Shown piece by piece: positions 56,355 through 64,000 of a DNA stretch of 64,000 bases. Source of the DNA: Cloacimonetes bacterium UBA5614 (GTDB lineage: Bacteria > Cloacimonadota > Cloacimonadia > Cloacimonadales > Cloacimonadaceae); contig DIKQ01000009.1 of the NCBI GenBank assembly GCA_002424605.1, forward strand, positions 62,001-126,000, given 5' to 3'. Every line of letters starts with the position of its first letter. Within the stretch, counting starts at the first letter, position 1. The notes below the pieces were generated by a model. The model was not told the DNA's origin, did not search any database, and saw only the letters and a program-made list of their open reading frames with translations. The position numbers and the translations under genes were made by a program.

Positions 56355-56520
56355 GGATCACTGTGACAACATGGGATAACGCCTTATGTGGTGCAGAGAT
56401 GCATTGGACTGGCTTTAGATCGTGTCACAGTGCTCTTTGGACTTTTATGGACTGTTTTGGATCACTGTTTTTGCATATTTGCGCTATTTATGGACTATAT
56501 TTGGAACTCTCTGTTTTACA
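56355..56520. other. Presumed left end of a Mu-like prophage with repeated binding motifs
   Basis: This 270-bp gene-free gap (56265-56535) holds GGATCACTGT twice (56355, 56459), TTTGCATATT twice (56344, 56470), ATGGACT twice (about 56447 and 56490) each followed by a TTTGGA within a few bases, and CASTGTGACA-type sites at 56359-56368 and, inverted, 56423-56432. In Mu the repressor gene lies next to the left end and the transposase binds repeated sites there, so this layout fits. The exact terminal base (expected to begin TG) cannot be fixed without an empty site. Confidence 0.55.
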
Positions 56521-56535
56521 GTGAATTGACTCGAA

Positions 56536-57264
56536 TCAGCAAAACCGCACCAGGATGGCGATTGTGCCGATGAGAGAAAGCTCTTCACTCTGAACCGAGT
56601 CTAAAACCATCACCCGAAAGTCTGAATTCAAAGGTTGAAGGATGATCTCCTGCCTTTTGTGATCGAACTGTACACGCTTCAGGGTTATACCACCTTCGTA
56701 TCTGACCGCGCAGACCATGCCATCGGTTCCAGACCAGTCGTAGCAACGCTTGATGACCACCATGTCGTTATTCTGGATAGTCGGCTCCATGCTCTTGCCA
56801 TTCACCCTGAATGCGAGGTATTGAGCACCCTTCTCTCTGAAGTAACTCTTTGGTATTTCAATATGTTCGGCATACTCGAAATTCTCGGGCACCGGGATGG
56901 GGTCTCCGGCGGAAATATCCGCTGACACCGGCAGATAATTTGTCCGCATGTAAACATCATCTATACTGTCAGTTAGCTTTGCGGCAGCTTGTTTATCATC
57001 TGCTTTTTTTGCCCGTTTGGGTTCGAGCTTAATCTCCCAGGGTGGGACAATATACATACTACCCTCACCATTAAGAAGCCAGTTCAAATTGATCTTCGCC
57101 TGTCCCAAACGAGCCAAGAAATCGGAGTCAGGCATACGCTCATTTGTCTTATATCTGGCTAAGGAAGTATTGGAAATGTTGAAATCTTTAGCAAATTGTC
57201 CCTGCTTCTTATTCATAGATTTAATCAGCAATTCCAGCCTTTGACCAACATTGTAAGTTGACAT
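56536..57264 (-). CDS. Phage repressor with S24 (LexA/CI-type) peptidase domain
   Basis: 242 residues. The N-terminal helix-turn-helix (QGQFAKDFNISNTSLARYKT, about 20-45) precedes a linker and an S24 domain with ISAGDPIPVPE (cleavage-type region), FRVNGKSMEPTIQNNDMVVI (catalytic Ser in GKSMEP) and YEGGITLKRVQ (Lys). It is expected to hold the prophage silent by binding operators in the divergent early region and to be inactivated by self-cleavage on DNA damage. Leftward orientation opposite to all other prophage genes matches the Mu c gene. Confidence 0.9.
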   Translation of the reverse strand: MSTYNVGQRLELLIKSMNKKQGQFAKDFNISNTSLARYKTNERMPDSDFLARLGQAKINLNWLLNGEGSMYIVPPWEIKLEPKRAKKADDKQAAAKLTDSIDDVYMRTNYLPVSADISAGDPIPVPENFEYAEHIEIPKSYFREKGAQYLAFRVNGKSMEPTIQNNDMVVIKRCYDWSGTDGMVCAVRYEGGITLKRVQFDHKRQEIILQPLNSDFRVMVLDSVQSEELSLIGTIAILVRFC

Positions 57265-57291
57265 TAATCCTCCCTTATGGATAAATACTCA

Positions 57292-57320
57292 TTGACAATA
57301 ACCCGAATGGGTAACATTAT
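57292..57320 (+). promoter_or_regulatory. Early prophage promoter with operator-like palindrome
   Basis: TTGACA (57292-57297), exactly 17 bp, CATTAT (57315-57320). The spacer contains ACCC-GAAT-GGGT, an inverted repeat suited to repressor binding. A second near-palindrome, CAACTGTGCACAACG, lies at 57322-57336. Confidence 0.7.
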
Positions 57321-57332
57321 GCAACTGTGCAC

Positions 57333-57361
57333 AACGTAAATATGCTAATTAGTTGTGTCAA
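57333..57361 (-). promoter_or_regulatory. Leftward repressor promoter
   Basis: Minus strand TTGACA (57361-57356), 17 bp, TACGTT (57338-57333). Its -10 lies about 13 bp from the -10 of the rightward early promoter, so one repressor dimer could affect both. The rest of 57362-57486 shows nothing I can name. Confidence 0.5.
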
Positions 57362-57506
57362 GCATTTTTATTAATAGTGTGATTTGCCGATGGATTATTC
57401 CGGCGGGGTGAGTAAGTTGCAGCAAAGTTGAGAAAATCGCAGAAAGGACTTCCCAACTATCTGCAAGACAGTTAAGTAGCACCCATATTAATTATGGGAG
57501 GCGCTT

Positions 57507-58097
57507 ATGAAAGCGACTAAAAATCAGGTGGTTAGCAAGAGGCAGTGTGACACCCTAAAAAGAGGGCACTGTGACAGGCAGTGTGACAAGCACTGTGACA
57601 ACCACCCCTCCGAACGGGTTAAAAACCAATACCCGAGAGGATTTATCACCTGTCACACTGGTATAAGCACTGTGACACGCAAAAACCAGAGCACTGTGAC
57701 ACGCAAATCTGTCACACTGGTTGTCACAGTGGTAGGTAATTATGATGAGGGACTGAGAATGTCGAAACAGAAGATCAAAGCCGTCTGGCTGACAGTAGAA
57801 CGGGTAGCTGAACTAAAAAGCTGCTCGATCAGGACTGTCTGGCGGTATATCCAGCGGGAGCACCTGCTCACTTATAAAGAACAAGTACATATAGGAAGCG
57901 CAAAAATACCCAAGACTTTCGTGCTACCGGATTCCGATCTGCTAACACTGGAGATGCAAGACTGTAATGTTAAAGGTATGGAACCTGCCGATTTTTTAGA
58001 GAAATCGATCCAGGTTGGAGAGCGACAGATCAACAGCGCCTTGATCTATGGATATGGGGAAAAGACAGAACTGGGAGGGGAGCATGAAACTCTATGA
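57507..58097 (+). CDS. Early prophage helix-turn-helix protein (Ner / Mu N-domain position)
   Basis: Up to 196 residues. From residue 85 the protein is a helix-turn-helix domain (VWLTVERVAELKSCSIRTVW) with a wing-like IPKTFVLPDSDLL, resembling the Mu-type DNA-binding domain found at the N-terminus of MuA or in Ner. Two starts are possible. ATG 57507 has GGGAGG 5 nt upstream, but the first 84 residues are encoded by the CASTGTGACA repeats (giving HCDRQCDKHCDNH and STVTRK). ATG 57759 has GAGGG upstream and begins the recognisable domain. The long frame is fully open. It overlaps the transposase start by 14 bp, so the two are coupled. Confidence 0.7.
   Translation: MKATKNQVVSKRQCDTLKRGHCDRQCDKHCDNHPSERVKNQYPRGFITCHTGISTVTRKNQSTVTRKSVTLVVTVVGNYDEGLRMSKQKIKAVWLTVERVAELKSCSIRTVWRYIQREHLLTYKEQVHIGSAKIPKTFVLPDSDLLTLEMQDCNVKGMEPADFLEKSIQVGERQINSALIYGYGEKTELGGEHETL
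57543..57731. repeat. Nine-copy CASTGTGACA array in the early prophage region
   Basis: CAGTGTGACA at 57543 and 57579; CACTGTGACA at 57567, 57591, 57668 and 57692; inverted copies at 57651, 57710 and 57722. Successive spacings are 24, 12, 12, 60, 17, 24, 18 and 12 bp, so many sites lie near the same DNA face. Two more copies are at the presumed left end (56359, 56423). Likely binding sites for the repressor, the HTH protein or the transposase. Confidence 0.9.
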
Positions 58098-60132
58098 TAT
58101 CAATATAGAGCAGTATGACCAATTCTACCAGGATGTCATGTCCTATGTCAATGCCAATCCCGACCGCAAGCTCAAGGCTATCTTGATTGATGATAATGAA
58201 GATCAAGCTGAACCAGTAGCAGTCGAACAGGATGTTGTAGTAGATACTGCAGTGCAAATTCCATTTATTCGTCCTTCTATACCATATATAGAGAAAGATA
58301 CTAAAACCTACCTCGATTTGAGACCTTATGATTACATTTCCCACCGGTTTGCCGAGGAAGCCAAGTTATTCGGGCAGTTCTGCACAACAGTCCAGGACAG
58401 ACTTAATGACTGCAACTCCCGGACTGCCGAGTGGATACAAATCACCGAGGATTACAATAATAAGCAATTAGTTCCCGAACTGTACAATATAGTAGGCAGC
58501 CGTAACGAACGTGCCTTACGTGGATGGATGCAGAAGTTCCTGGATAATGACCATGATATGTATGCTATGCTGCATAAGAGCAAAAACAAGAACAAAGGTC
58601 GCAAGGTCACTTATCTGGAACAGAGCTACCTATTAAGTAAACTGCTTGGACCTAACAATATTAAGATCGGTTCTGCCATCCACAGCCTGAAGACATTAGC
58701 CCGGCTGGGACACTGTGAGTCACCGACCAGTGTGCCAACCCTCAAACGCTGGTGCCTGGACTGGGAAAAGGAGCATCCTGCTGAATGGACGCAAGCTCGT
58801 AAAGGCAGTAAGTGTGTTTCAGAAAAAATCCTCAAAACCATCCTCAGGGATGACTCGGTCTTAAAAGTCGGTCAGGTCTGGGTGGCGGATGGACATACCT
58901 TAGCCTTTGATATAGTCAGTCCCAAGACCGGTAAACCGGTACGCATGACCCTGATCATGATCATGGACTGGGCTAGCCGCTATCCGGTGGGTGCTTCACT
59001 GGCAGTTACCGAGGACAGCCAACATATCCTGACAGCCTTTAGAAACGGCTTCCTGAACTGGGGAGCCTTGCCTGAATATGTCTACCTCGATAATGGTAAA
59101 GCGTTCAAATCTAAGCTATTCCACGAAGACTGGGATAAACATGACCTGGAGAAGGAATTATCAGGCATCTTCCCCCGACTTAATATCGGGGTCGCTTTCG
59201 CTGAGAGTTATAATGCTAAAGCCAAGGTGATTGAACGGTTCTTTAAGACTCTGCAGGAGCAATTAGAACGCTTCGTATCTACCTTCCGAGGTTCCAATAT
59301 TGCCGATAAACCTGCCACCCTTATGCGTAATGAGAAGTGGATGCAGAAGATGTTTCAAGGCGAAGCTCCAACGGTAGAAGAGGCGATGCAACTGATAGCC
59401 TTCTATGTCAGGCACATCTATGGCGAGACACCGCATGGTTCTTTGAAAGGGAGAACACCCTGGCAGGTCTTCAGTACATCCCAATTACCCCAGGATAGAA
59501 TAGTAGAGGAGAGCCGACTCAACTTCCTGATGCTGACAGCAGAACGCAAGAGCATCCGTAGCCAGGGCATCCTCTTAGATGGTAAACTATACTGGGATGC
59601 AGCCTTAGTCAAATATGTCGGACAACCGGCTATCATTAGATACGATTATAACGATGCCAGGTGGATACTGGTCTACGATAAGACCGACCACTTCATCTGC
59701 CAGGCAGAGCTAAGAAGGGCACAACATGCCTTCATTCATGTCGCTATGGATCAGCCTGTAGCTCACAAGGAACTCAATCAGGAGCTTGCCCAGATCAGGA
59801 AGATGAAGCGGGATACTGCCTCCAGTACTAAAAAATGGATCAGACAGTCCCAGGAGACGGTGGATCGCTTGGTCAAGCCTCTACCCATAAAGACCGATAA
59901 CTTGCCCTTATTTATCAACCAACCACTTATCCAAGCACCAGAACCGACCCCAGAGCAGGAGATTGCCAGACTGGATGAGATGATCCTGGCAGAAGCGGAT
60001 CAGACTGCGGAGCAAGCTACAATAGAAACCCTAACAACCATAAAAGAAAATACCGACCAGAATGAACAAGGCGACTCCTTGGTGGCTACACATAGCTTCA
60101 AGGAAATGCTTAAAATAATAGGACTTGAATAA
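58084..60132 (+). CDS. MuA-type DDE transposase
   Basis: 682 residues from the ATG at 58084 (GGAGGGGAG upstream; ATG 58048 has none). It catalyses strand transfer for integration and replicative transposition of the prophage. The integrase core holds the acidic triad Asp269 (VWVADGHTLAFD), Asp336 (VYLDNGKAF) and Glu384 (VIERFFKTLQEQLE), near the D269-D336-E392 of phage Mu MuA. The N-terminal 200 residues include helical DNA-binding segments. A Mu-C-like beta domain follows at about 480-560, and the tail is helical and could contact the MuB-like ATPase encoded next. It lacks a clear N-terminal Mu winged helix, which may be supplied by the preceding gene. Confidence 0.94.
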   Translation: MKLYDINIEQYDQFYQDVMSYVNANPDRKLKAILIDDNEDQAEPVAVEQDVVVDTAVQIPFIRPSIPYIEKDTKTYLDLRPYDYISHRFAEEAKLFGQFCTTVQDRLNDCNSRTAEWIQITEDYNNKQLVPELYNIVGSRNERALRGWMQKFLDNDHDMYAMLHKSKNKNKGRKVTYLEQSYLLSKLLGPNNIKIGSAIHSLKTLARLGHCESPTSVPTLKRWCLDWEKEHPAEWTQARKGSKCVSEKILKTILRDDSVLKVGQVWVADGHTLAFDIVSPKTGKPVRMTLIMIMDWASRYPVGASLAVTEDSQHILTAFRNGFLNWGALPEYVYLDNGKAFKSKLFHEDWDKHDLEKELSGIFPRLNIGVAFAESYNAKAKVIERFFKTLQEQLERFVSTFRGSNIADKPATLMRNEKWMQKMFQGEAPTVEEAMQLIAFYVRHIYGETPHGSLKGRTPWQVFSTSQLPQDRIVEESRLNFLMLTAERKSIRSQGILLDGKLYWDAALVKYVGQPAIIRYDYNDARWILVYDKTDHFICQAELRRAQHAFIHVAMDQPVAHKELNQELAQIRKMKRDTASSTKKWIRQSQETVDRLVKPLPIKTDNLPLFINQPLIQAPEPTPEQEIARLDEMILAEADQTAEQATIETLTTIKENTDQNEQGDSLVATHSFKEMLKIIGLE

Positions 60133-60143
60133 AGGAGGAGATT

Positions 60144-60854
60144 ATGAAACAGGGAGTATTAGTCAGAACCGAGAATGTTAACAAAGCTGACCACTGCATC
60201 AATTACCTACTCAGCCGTCCCAAATTGGAAATGGTGGGTTTAGGTCTAATCTACGGCAAGCCGGGGCTCGGCAAGACCACTTATGCCAAACGCATGGCTT
60301 TCAGTAAGGGATATATCTATCTGAGGCTTGAAGCTACGACCACTCCGAAGTCCTTCGCGGTGGATCTGCTATCTACCTTATATACCAGATTCGGCTTGGG
60401 AGACTATATACCCTACGGCACTGCCAATAACCTCTTTAAACAAAGCCTGATGCTGTTGGAAGACAAGCGGGATACTGTAATCATCATCGATGAGATCGAC
60501 TATGCCTTCCGGCATCCGCAGCTCTTAGGTGCTATTAGAGACATCGTGGATGAGACCACGGCAGTGGTTATCCTGGTCGGGATGCAGAATGCCAAGGACA
60601 GACTTAATCAGATAAATGAATACTACTTCGATAGATGCAACGTCTTCTATGAGTTCGCACCGGTAAACAAGAAGGACATCGGTCAGATTTGTAGGGATAT
60701 CCTGGAAGTGCCCTTCGCACCGGATGTAATCGACTATATCCACTTCCACTCGACCGGTAACCTCAGAAAAGCCATGAAGCTCATCCACTATGTCGAGATG
60801 ATCGGGCATTTACGGAATCTGAGCCGGGTCTGTGAAGCTGATTTGAAGGTCTGA
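60144..60854 (+). CDS. MuB/TniB-like transposition AAA+ ATPase
   Basis: 236 residues. Walker A GKPGLGKT at 38-45, Walker B TVIIIDEIDYAF near 110-120, and sensor-type VILVGMQNAKDRL. The C-terminal helical part includes FHSTGNLRKAMKLIHYVEMI. In Mu and Tn7-like elements this protein binds target DNA and stimulates the transposase. AAAGGAGG lies 6 nt before the ATG and 11 bp separate it from the transposase stop. Confidence 0.92.
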   Translation: MKQGVLVRTENVNKADHCINYLLSRPKLEMVGLGLIYGKPGLGKTTYAKRMAFSKGYIYLRLEATTTPKSFAVDLLSTLYTRFGLGDYIPYGTANNLFKQSLMLLEDKRDTVIIIDEIDYAFRHPQLLGAIRDIVDETTAVVILVGMQNAKDRLNQINEYYFDRCNVFYEFAPVNKKDIGQICRDILEVPFAPDVIDYIHFHSTGNLRKAMKLIHYVEMIGHLRNLSRVCEADLKV

Positions 60855-60861
60855 GGACAAT

Positions 60862-61365
60862 ATGACCAAGCAAGAGCTGATCCTCAACTTTGTGAACCAA
60901 TATAACCGACCTTTCGGAGTCGATACGGTTATATCTTTAACTGATATCGATATAGATACGGTAGAGTCTGTCTTGGAGGAGTTGCTTGCTATGGAGAAGA
61001 TCAAGCAGGTTGAGGATGATCCTCCCATCTACGTCCGGGTCAACCGCTACAACACCAAAGTAGGCTATCAGCATTACCGAGGCTGGAGTTTCGACCTCAA
61101 AGCCACCCATCAGCTCTTAGATGTCCTGGAGAAGGGCAAATACAAGTCCATCCGAGATATAGCTCAAGTAATCAAGCGCAGTCGGCAGTGGGTGTATATT
61201 TACTTAGAAGCTTTGGCATCCATTGAAGTGATCGACCTCAGGAATTTTACCTATGTGGTTATCTCCCGCAAGAATGTTCCCAATATCGGCAGAAAAGTAA
61301 CTAAAGGCATTCTAAGCCAACTCAGATCCTTAAACAAAATCAGCTCTTACAGGCTAATTCGCTAG
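60862..61365 (+). CDS. Prophage winged-helix protein
   Basis: 167 residues, family not recognised. Two helix-turn-helix-like segments are visible: PFGVDTVISLTDIDIDTVES near the N-terminus and SIRDIAQVIKRSRQWVYIYL in the middle, the latter followed by a wing-like VIDLRNFTYVVISR. Basic C-terminus. GAGG precedes the ATG, 7 bp after the ATPase gene. Probably a regulator or accessory replication factor of the phage. Confidence 0.7.
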   Translation: MTKQELILNFVNQYNRPFGVDTVISLTDIDIDTVESVLEELLAMEKIKQVEDDPPIYVRVNRYNTKVGYQHYRGWSFDLKATHQLLDVLEKGKYKSIRDIAQVIKRSRQWVYIYLEALASIEVIDLRNFTYVVISRKNVPNIGRKVTKGILSQLRSLNKISSYRLIR

Positions 61366-61396
61366 TCTGTTATCATCACATAACGAGGGTATTACT

Positions 61397-61906
61397 ATGA
61401 CGAAAGAACAGAGAGAACGCTATTTGCGGCAAGATATCCATGCCCTGCGGGTCAAGAAGTTCAACTGGACGGAAGACCAGCTTAAACAACTGATCAAGCA
61501 CTGGGGATATGGCGACTCTTTAACCGCCCTCGATGAATTAGCCCTTACTGAAATCAAGCTCATCCTCATGCGTGTCCGCATTAAGGAATACCCTGATGAG
61601 TACACCTATGACTCCCAAGGCATGTATATGCATTCTCTGATGATGAGAGCCGGTTGGATAAAGACTGACCTGCGCTCCTTCCTGATCACCCATTACCGCA
61701 AAAGCCACTGGAACCTGCTGAGTGAGAACGAACGCAAAGCCGTTATCGCCATGCTCCAGTACTATATAGACAAGAAAGCCAAGACCGTAGCGGAAGCCGA
61801 CCTGGCTGCCGCTCCTGAATCTGAAAAGAAATCAAAATCACATAAAAGAAAAACTAAACAGGAGGTTTCTAATGGAAACGAACCAAGACAAGACACGCAA
61901 AAGTAA
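61397..61906 (+). CDS. Mu Gp16-like protein (DUF1018)
   Basis: 169 residues. The core (MMRAGWIKTDLRSFLITHYRK, then SEN-x-RKAVIAMLQYYI) matches the DUF1018/Gp16 family found in the early region of Mu-like phages; function unproven. The tail is Lys-rich (KKSKSHKRKTKQ). It overlaps the next gene by 35 bp, and that gene's AGGAGG lies inside this one. Confidence 0.8.
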   Translation: MTKEQRERYLRQDIHALRVKKFNWTEDQLKQLIKHWGYGDSLTALDELALTEIKLILMRVRIKEYPDEYTYDSQGMYMHSLMMRAGWIKTDLRSFLITHYRKSHWNLLSENERKAVIAMLQYYIDKKAKTVAEADLAAAPESEKKSKSHKRKTKQEVSNGNEPRQDTQK

Positions 61907-62501
61907 AGGGACTGTAGAGCGCACTAAGACTGATTCACGTGGCAGGGAAATACCCCTACGCATGGTCAGACCGGAAATCCTCAAGCAGGACACGGTCATT
62001 CGCAAGACTTTGGACAGGGTCAAGAGCCTGCACAACCGCATCAAGAGTGACAAGGAAAAGCTCTTTCAGGAATTGGAAGGTTACCTGGAATTCATGGCGG
62101 AGAAACACGGTCTGCACTGGAAGGGCAATGCCATCCTGCTTAGCTTTGACGAGCAGTACAAGGTGGAGATCCGCTTTAAGGAACGCATCCAGTTCGGAGT
62201 GGAACTCCAGCTTGCCAAACAGAAGATCGATGAATGCCTGAAAGCCTGGACAACTGACTCCAACATCAACCTCAGAGCTATCATCAATGAAGCTTTCCAG
62301 GTTGATAAGAAAGGCGAGATCGCCAAGTATCGCATCCTGGGACTCAGAAGGTATAACATCAAAGACCCGACCTGGAAGGAAGCTATGGAGCTGATCGACC
62401 AGGCAATTAACGTCACATCCACCAAGCAATATGTCGCTTTTTATGAACGGGATGTAGCCGGCAACTACCAGCAGATCATCCTCAACTTCAGCGCTCTGTA
62501 A
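61872..62501 (+). CDS. DUF3164 prophage protein
   Basis: 209 residues. The sequence follows the DUF3164 pattern of Mu-like phage early regions: RGREIPLRMVRPEILKQD, a helical middle with KVEIRFKERIQFGVELQLAK, then IDECLKAWTT, QVDKKGEIAKYRILGLRRY and WKEAMELIDQAI. Role unknown, thought to belong to the DNA-handling block. AGGAGG sits 6 nt before the ATG. Confidence 0.85.
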   Translation: METNQDKTRKSKGTVERTKTDSRGREIPLRMVRPEILKQDTVIRKTLDRVKSLHNRIKSDKEKLFQELEGYLEFMAEKHGLHWKGNAILLSFDEQYKVEIRFKERIQFGVELQLAKQKIDECLKAWTTDSNINLRAIINEAFQVDKKGEIAKYRILGLRRYNIKDPTWKEAMELIDQAINVTSTKQYVAFYERDVAGNYQQIILNFSAL

Positions 62502-62567
62502 GCAAGTTGTGAAATACTGTGGCAACTTAAAGCAAGCGTATTTGTCAAACTGAGAGGAGATAAATAT

Positions 62568-62822
62568 ATGGATAACATGAGAAATAACATTGCTGAAATG
62601 ATAGTTGAGCCTATGAACCTGTTTCAAGAAGACAGGGGATACCGACCTGATGAGATAGCTGAAAAGCTGAATGTGGATCGCTCCACTATCTATCGCTTAA
62701 TCAGGAAGGTATTCAACCCTCTGCCGGCTTACCGTACCAAAGAGCAAGGTCAACTGCGCTGTTTCGGCAGGGATATCAATAAATATCTGCAGACCCAAAG
62801 GGTACAACCACACAATGAGTAA
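62568..62822 (+). CDS. Small helix-turn-helix protein (excisionase/MerR-like)
   Basis: 84 residues. YRPDEIAEKLNVDRSTIYRL is a helix-turn-helix of the HTH_17 type, followed by FGRDINKYLQTQR. GAGAGGAG precedes the ATG. It overlaps the next gene by 8 bp. Likely a prophage regulator. 62502-62567 holds no feature. Confidence 0.75.
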   Translation: MDNMRNNIAEMIVEPMNLFQEDRGYRPDEIAEKLNVDRSTIYRLIRKVFNPLPAYRTKEQGQLRCFGRDINKYLQTQRVQPHNE

Positions 62823-63264
62823 TGATAAAGAATTCCGCATCAAGAAGGATAACTGCAAGGAAACTTACCTGAATGGTAAGACCAATACTTCCGAGTTGGC
62901 AGTGATCTATGGTGTGTCAGAGATAACCGTCCGCAAGTGGATCAAGTCGGGTAATTGGGATAGCCTGTTCAAGGAGGAGCGCAAGCTCGATGCCGAGATC
63001 AGAACTGCTCGCAAGAGAGCCCTGATTCAAGCCCTGAGGGAGTATGCCAAGAACCCGGCTGATACCGCTCTGCAGTCTTTAGTCTCTCTGATCAAGCAGA
63101 ACCAGAAGGATGACGAACCTGCCAAGGAACTTAATGACTACATCGTAAAGTTTTTAGATCAAACCACTGACTTCATGGTCGAGAAAGGCTATGAAACCTT
63201 ACTCAAGCAGTTCCAGGCTATTGTACTGGATTTAGCTGATTACCTGCGTATTCGTAACGGATAA
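62815..63264 (+). CDS. Small terminase-like subunit
   Basis: 149 residues. The N-terminal helix-turn-helix TSELAVIYGVSEITVRKWIK and a following helical domain (KKRALIQALREYAK-like, LQSLVSLIKQNQK) resemble the DUF1804 / small-terminase proteins of Mu-like phages that recognise the packaging site. Its position directly before the large terminase supports this. Confidence 0.7.
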   Translation: MSNDKEFRIKKDNCKETYLNGKTNTSELAVIYGVSEITVRKWIKSGNWDSLFKEERKLDAEIRTARKRALIQALREYAKNPADTALQSLVSLIKQNQKDDEPAKELNDYIVKFLDQTTDFMVEKGYETLLKQFQAIVLDLADYLRIRNG

Positions 63265-63268
63265 TATC

Positions 63269-63334
63269 ATGACAGCCCTCCGATACCCCCAGACCCCAAG
63301 TCCTCCCATGTCCCCTGACCAACGTTATGCCTAA
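63269..63334 (+). CDS. Possible 21-residue leader ORF before the large terminase
   Basis: ATG 63269 opens a 21-codon frame (MTALRYPQTPSPPMSPDQRYA) whose stop overlaps the terminase ATG by 8 bp. The terminase itself has no ribosome site, so coupling through this short frame is conceivable. Pro-rich and with only a weak upstream site; may not be real. Confidence 0.25.
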   Translation: MTALRYPQTPSPPMSPDQRYA

Positions 63335-64000
63335 GAAGTTTATTCAAAGGCATAACAAGGCACTGACGGAGATCGCCTCAAAAACGATCTCCGTTTTGCC
63401 TTTTATAGACGATAATCCCGAAGCTAAAGAGGAGCGCATAGCCAGAACCAATGGTGAAGGCTGGGACTCTTTCTCGTTCTTTAGCAGAACCTATTTTCCT
63501 CATGTCTTTACCTTACCTTTCTGCCCAGCCCATGAGACGATGTTCGATGAGTCTGATAAGAGCACAGGCATCATCTCGATCACCGGTTTTCGTGGGTTGG
63601 GCAAAACGGTTCTCATGGGAGTGGTCTATCCCATCTGGAAGATCATCAAAGGCGAGAGATACGTTATCCACACTGCTGCAGATGTCGATTTGGCGCAGGA
63701 ACGCACTGCCTTTACTTTGCATGAGCTGATTAACAACCGAAGGCTACTCTCCGACTTTCCTGAGCTGCAGCCGGTTGATACCTTTGATCTGGACTTCTAT
63801 CTCAAGAACAAGACCCGCATCCGAGCCAGGAGCATCAAACAATCTCACCGGGGAACCATCAATCCTAAGACCGCCAAACGCCCGGGACTGCTGATCTGTG
63901 ATGATATCGATAAAGAAGAGAACATGGGAAACCAGTCCATCGGTAAGCGCAGAATGGAGAAGATCACCCAGGAGCTTGCCGGTGCCTTGGACCCGGGACA
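63327..64000 (+). CDS. Large terminase subunit (cut by window)
   Basis: Motor ATPase that packages phage DNA. About 224 residues are visible from ATG 63327 to the right edge. FFSRTYFPHVFTLPFCPAHE opens the family pattern, then Walker A GFRGLGKT, VIHTAADVDLAQERTAFTLH, HRGTINPKTAKRPG and Walker B LLICDDIDKEEN. The C-terminal nuclease lies beyond the window. No ribosome site precedes this ATG; translation may depend on the preceding frames. Confidence 0.88.
   Translation, partial: MPKKFIQRHNKALTEIASKTISVLPFIDDNPEAKEERIARTNGEGWDSFSFFSRTYFPHVFTLPFCPAHETMFDESDKSTGIISITGFRGLGKTVLMGVVYPIWKIIKGERYVIHTAADVDLAQERTAFTLHELINNRRLLSDFPELQPVDTFDLDFYLKNKTRIRARSIKQSHRGTINPKTAKRPGLLICDDIDKEENMGNQSIGKRRMEKITQELAGALDPG

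Noticed and set aside
57543..57731. Decamer array considered as a replication origin iteron set
   Set aside because: Copies occur in both orientations beside a phage repressor and transposase; the phage context explains them better.

Overview
The window looks like chromosome from an uncultured Gram-negative bacterium of the Cloacimonadota (Candidatus Cloacimonas / WWE1) or a close relative in the wider FCB group. The evidence is indirect. Four very large exported proteins end in the type IX secretion / FlgD-like C-terminal domain with a YPNPF motif. There are also FadL/PorV-like and helix-hairpin-helix outer-membrane proteins, an lpxK gene for lipid A, and classical Shine-Dalgarno sites. No rRNA, tRNA or CRISPR array was seen.

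Layout. 1-6.1 kb: leftward genes for a PotA-like ABC ATPase (cut by the window edge), an M14 carboxypeptidase and a peptidylarginine/agmatine deiminase-like exported protein. 6.2-7.2 kb: a TetR regulator and a Cys-rich DUF3795 protein. 7.4-13.1 kb: the heat-shock operon hrcA-grpE-dnaK-dnaJ-rsmE behind a degenerate CIRCE operator. 13.2-17.7 kb: a tightly overlapping leftward operon (UvrC-like protein, purC, lone response regulator, lpxK, SLC13-type permease). 18-19.8 kb: a Lys/Pro/Ala repeat protein and a DUF6588 outer-membrane protein. 20-34.4 kb: two giant exported proteins, a 2764-residue beta-helix/Fn3 protein and a C25 (gingipain-family) protein. 34.4-38.6 kb: an isoprenylcysteine methyltransferase-like protein, glnA, an M50 protease and tyrS. 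39-48.7 kb: an unknown membrane protein, a 5'-nucleotidase, two outer-membrane proteins, a TPR lipoprotein and a small DUF4405-like membrane protein. 48.7-56.3 kb: a Dna2-like nuclease-helicase, DUF3467, secD-secF, a cupin and a thioredoxin-fold DUF899-like protein.

56.35 kb to the right edge is the left part of a Mu-like transposable prophage. It has, in order, a leftward S24-type repressor, divergent early promoters, an HTH protein, a MuA-type DDE transposase, a MuB-type ATPase, a winged-helix protein, Gp16-like (DUF1018), DUF3164, a small HTH protein, a small terminase subunit and the start of the large terminase. The decamer CASTGTGACA occurs nine times just after the early promoter and twice at the presumed left end.

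The most unusual signal outside genes is a set of five intergenic long inverted repeats. Each is built from tandem 11-bp units running in opposite orientation on the two arms (at about 3.8, 18.6, 28.75, 38.8 and 48.2 kb). They fall into three sequence families, and two copies 44 kb apart are identical over about 100 bp. I do not recognise this element. Other points of note are a terminator hairpin in the leader of the carboxypeptidase gene, a C25 protein with Tyr in place of the catalytic His, and a glutamine synthetase with Phe at the adenylylation Tyr.
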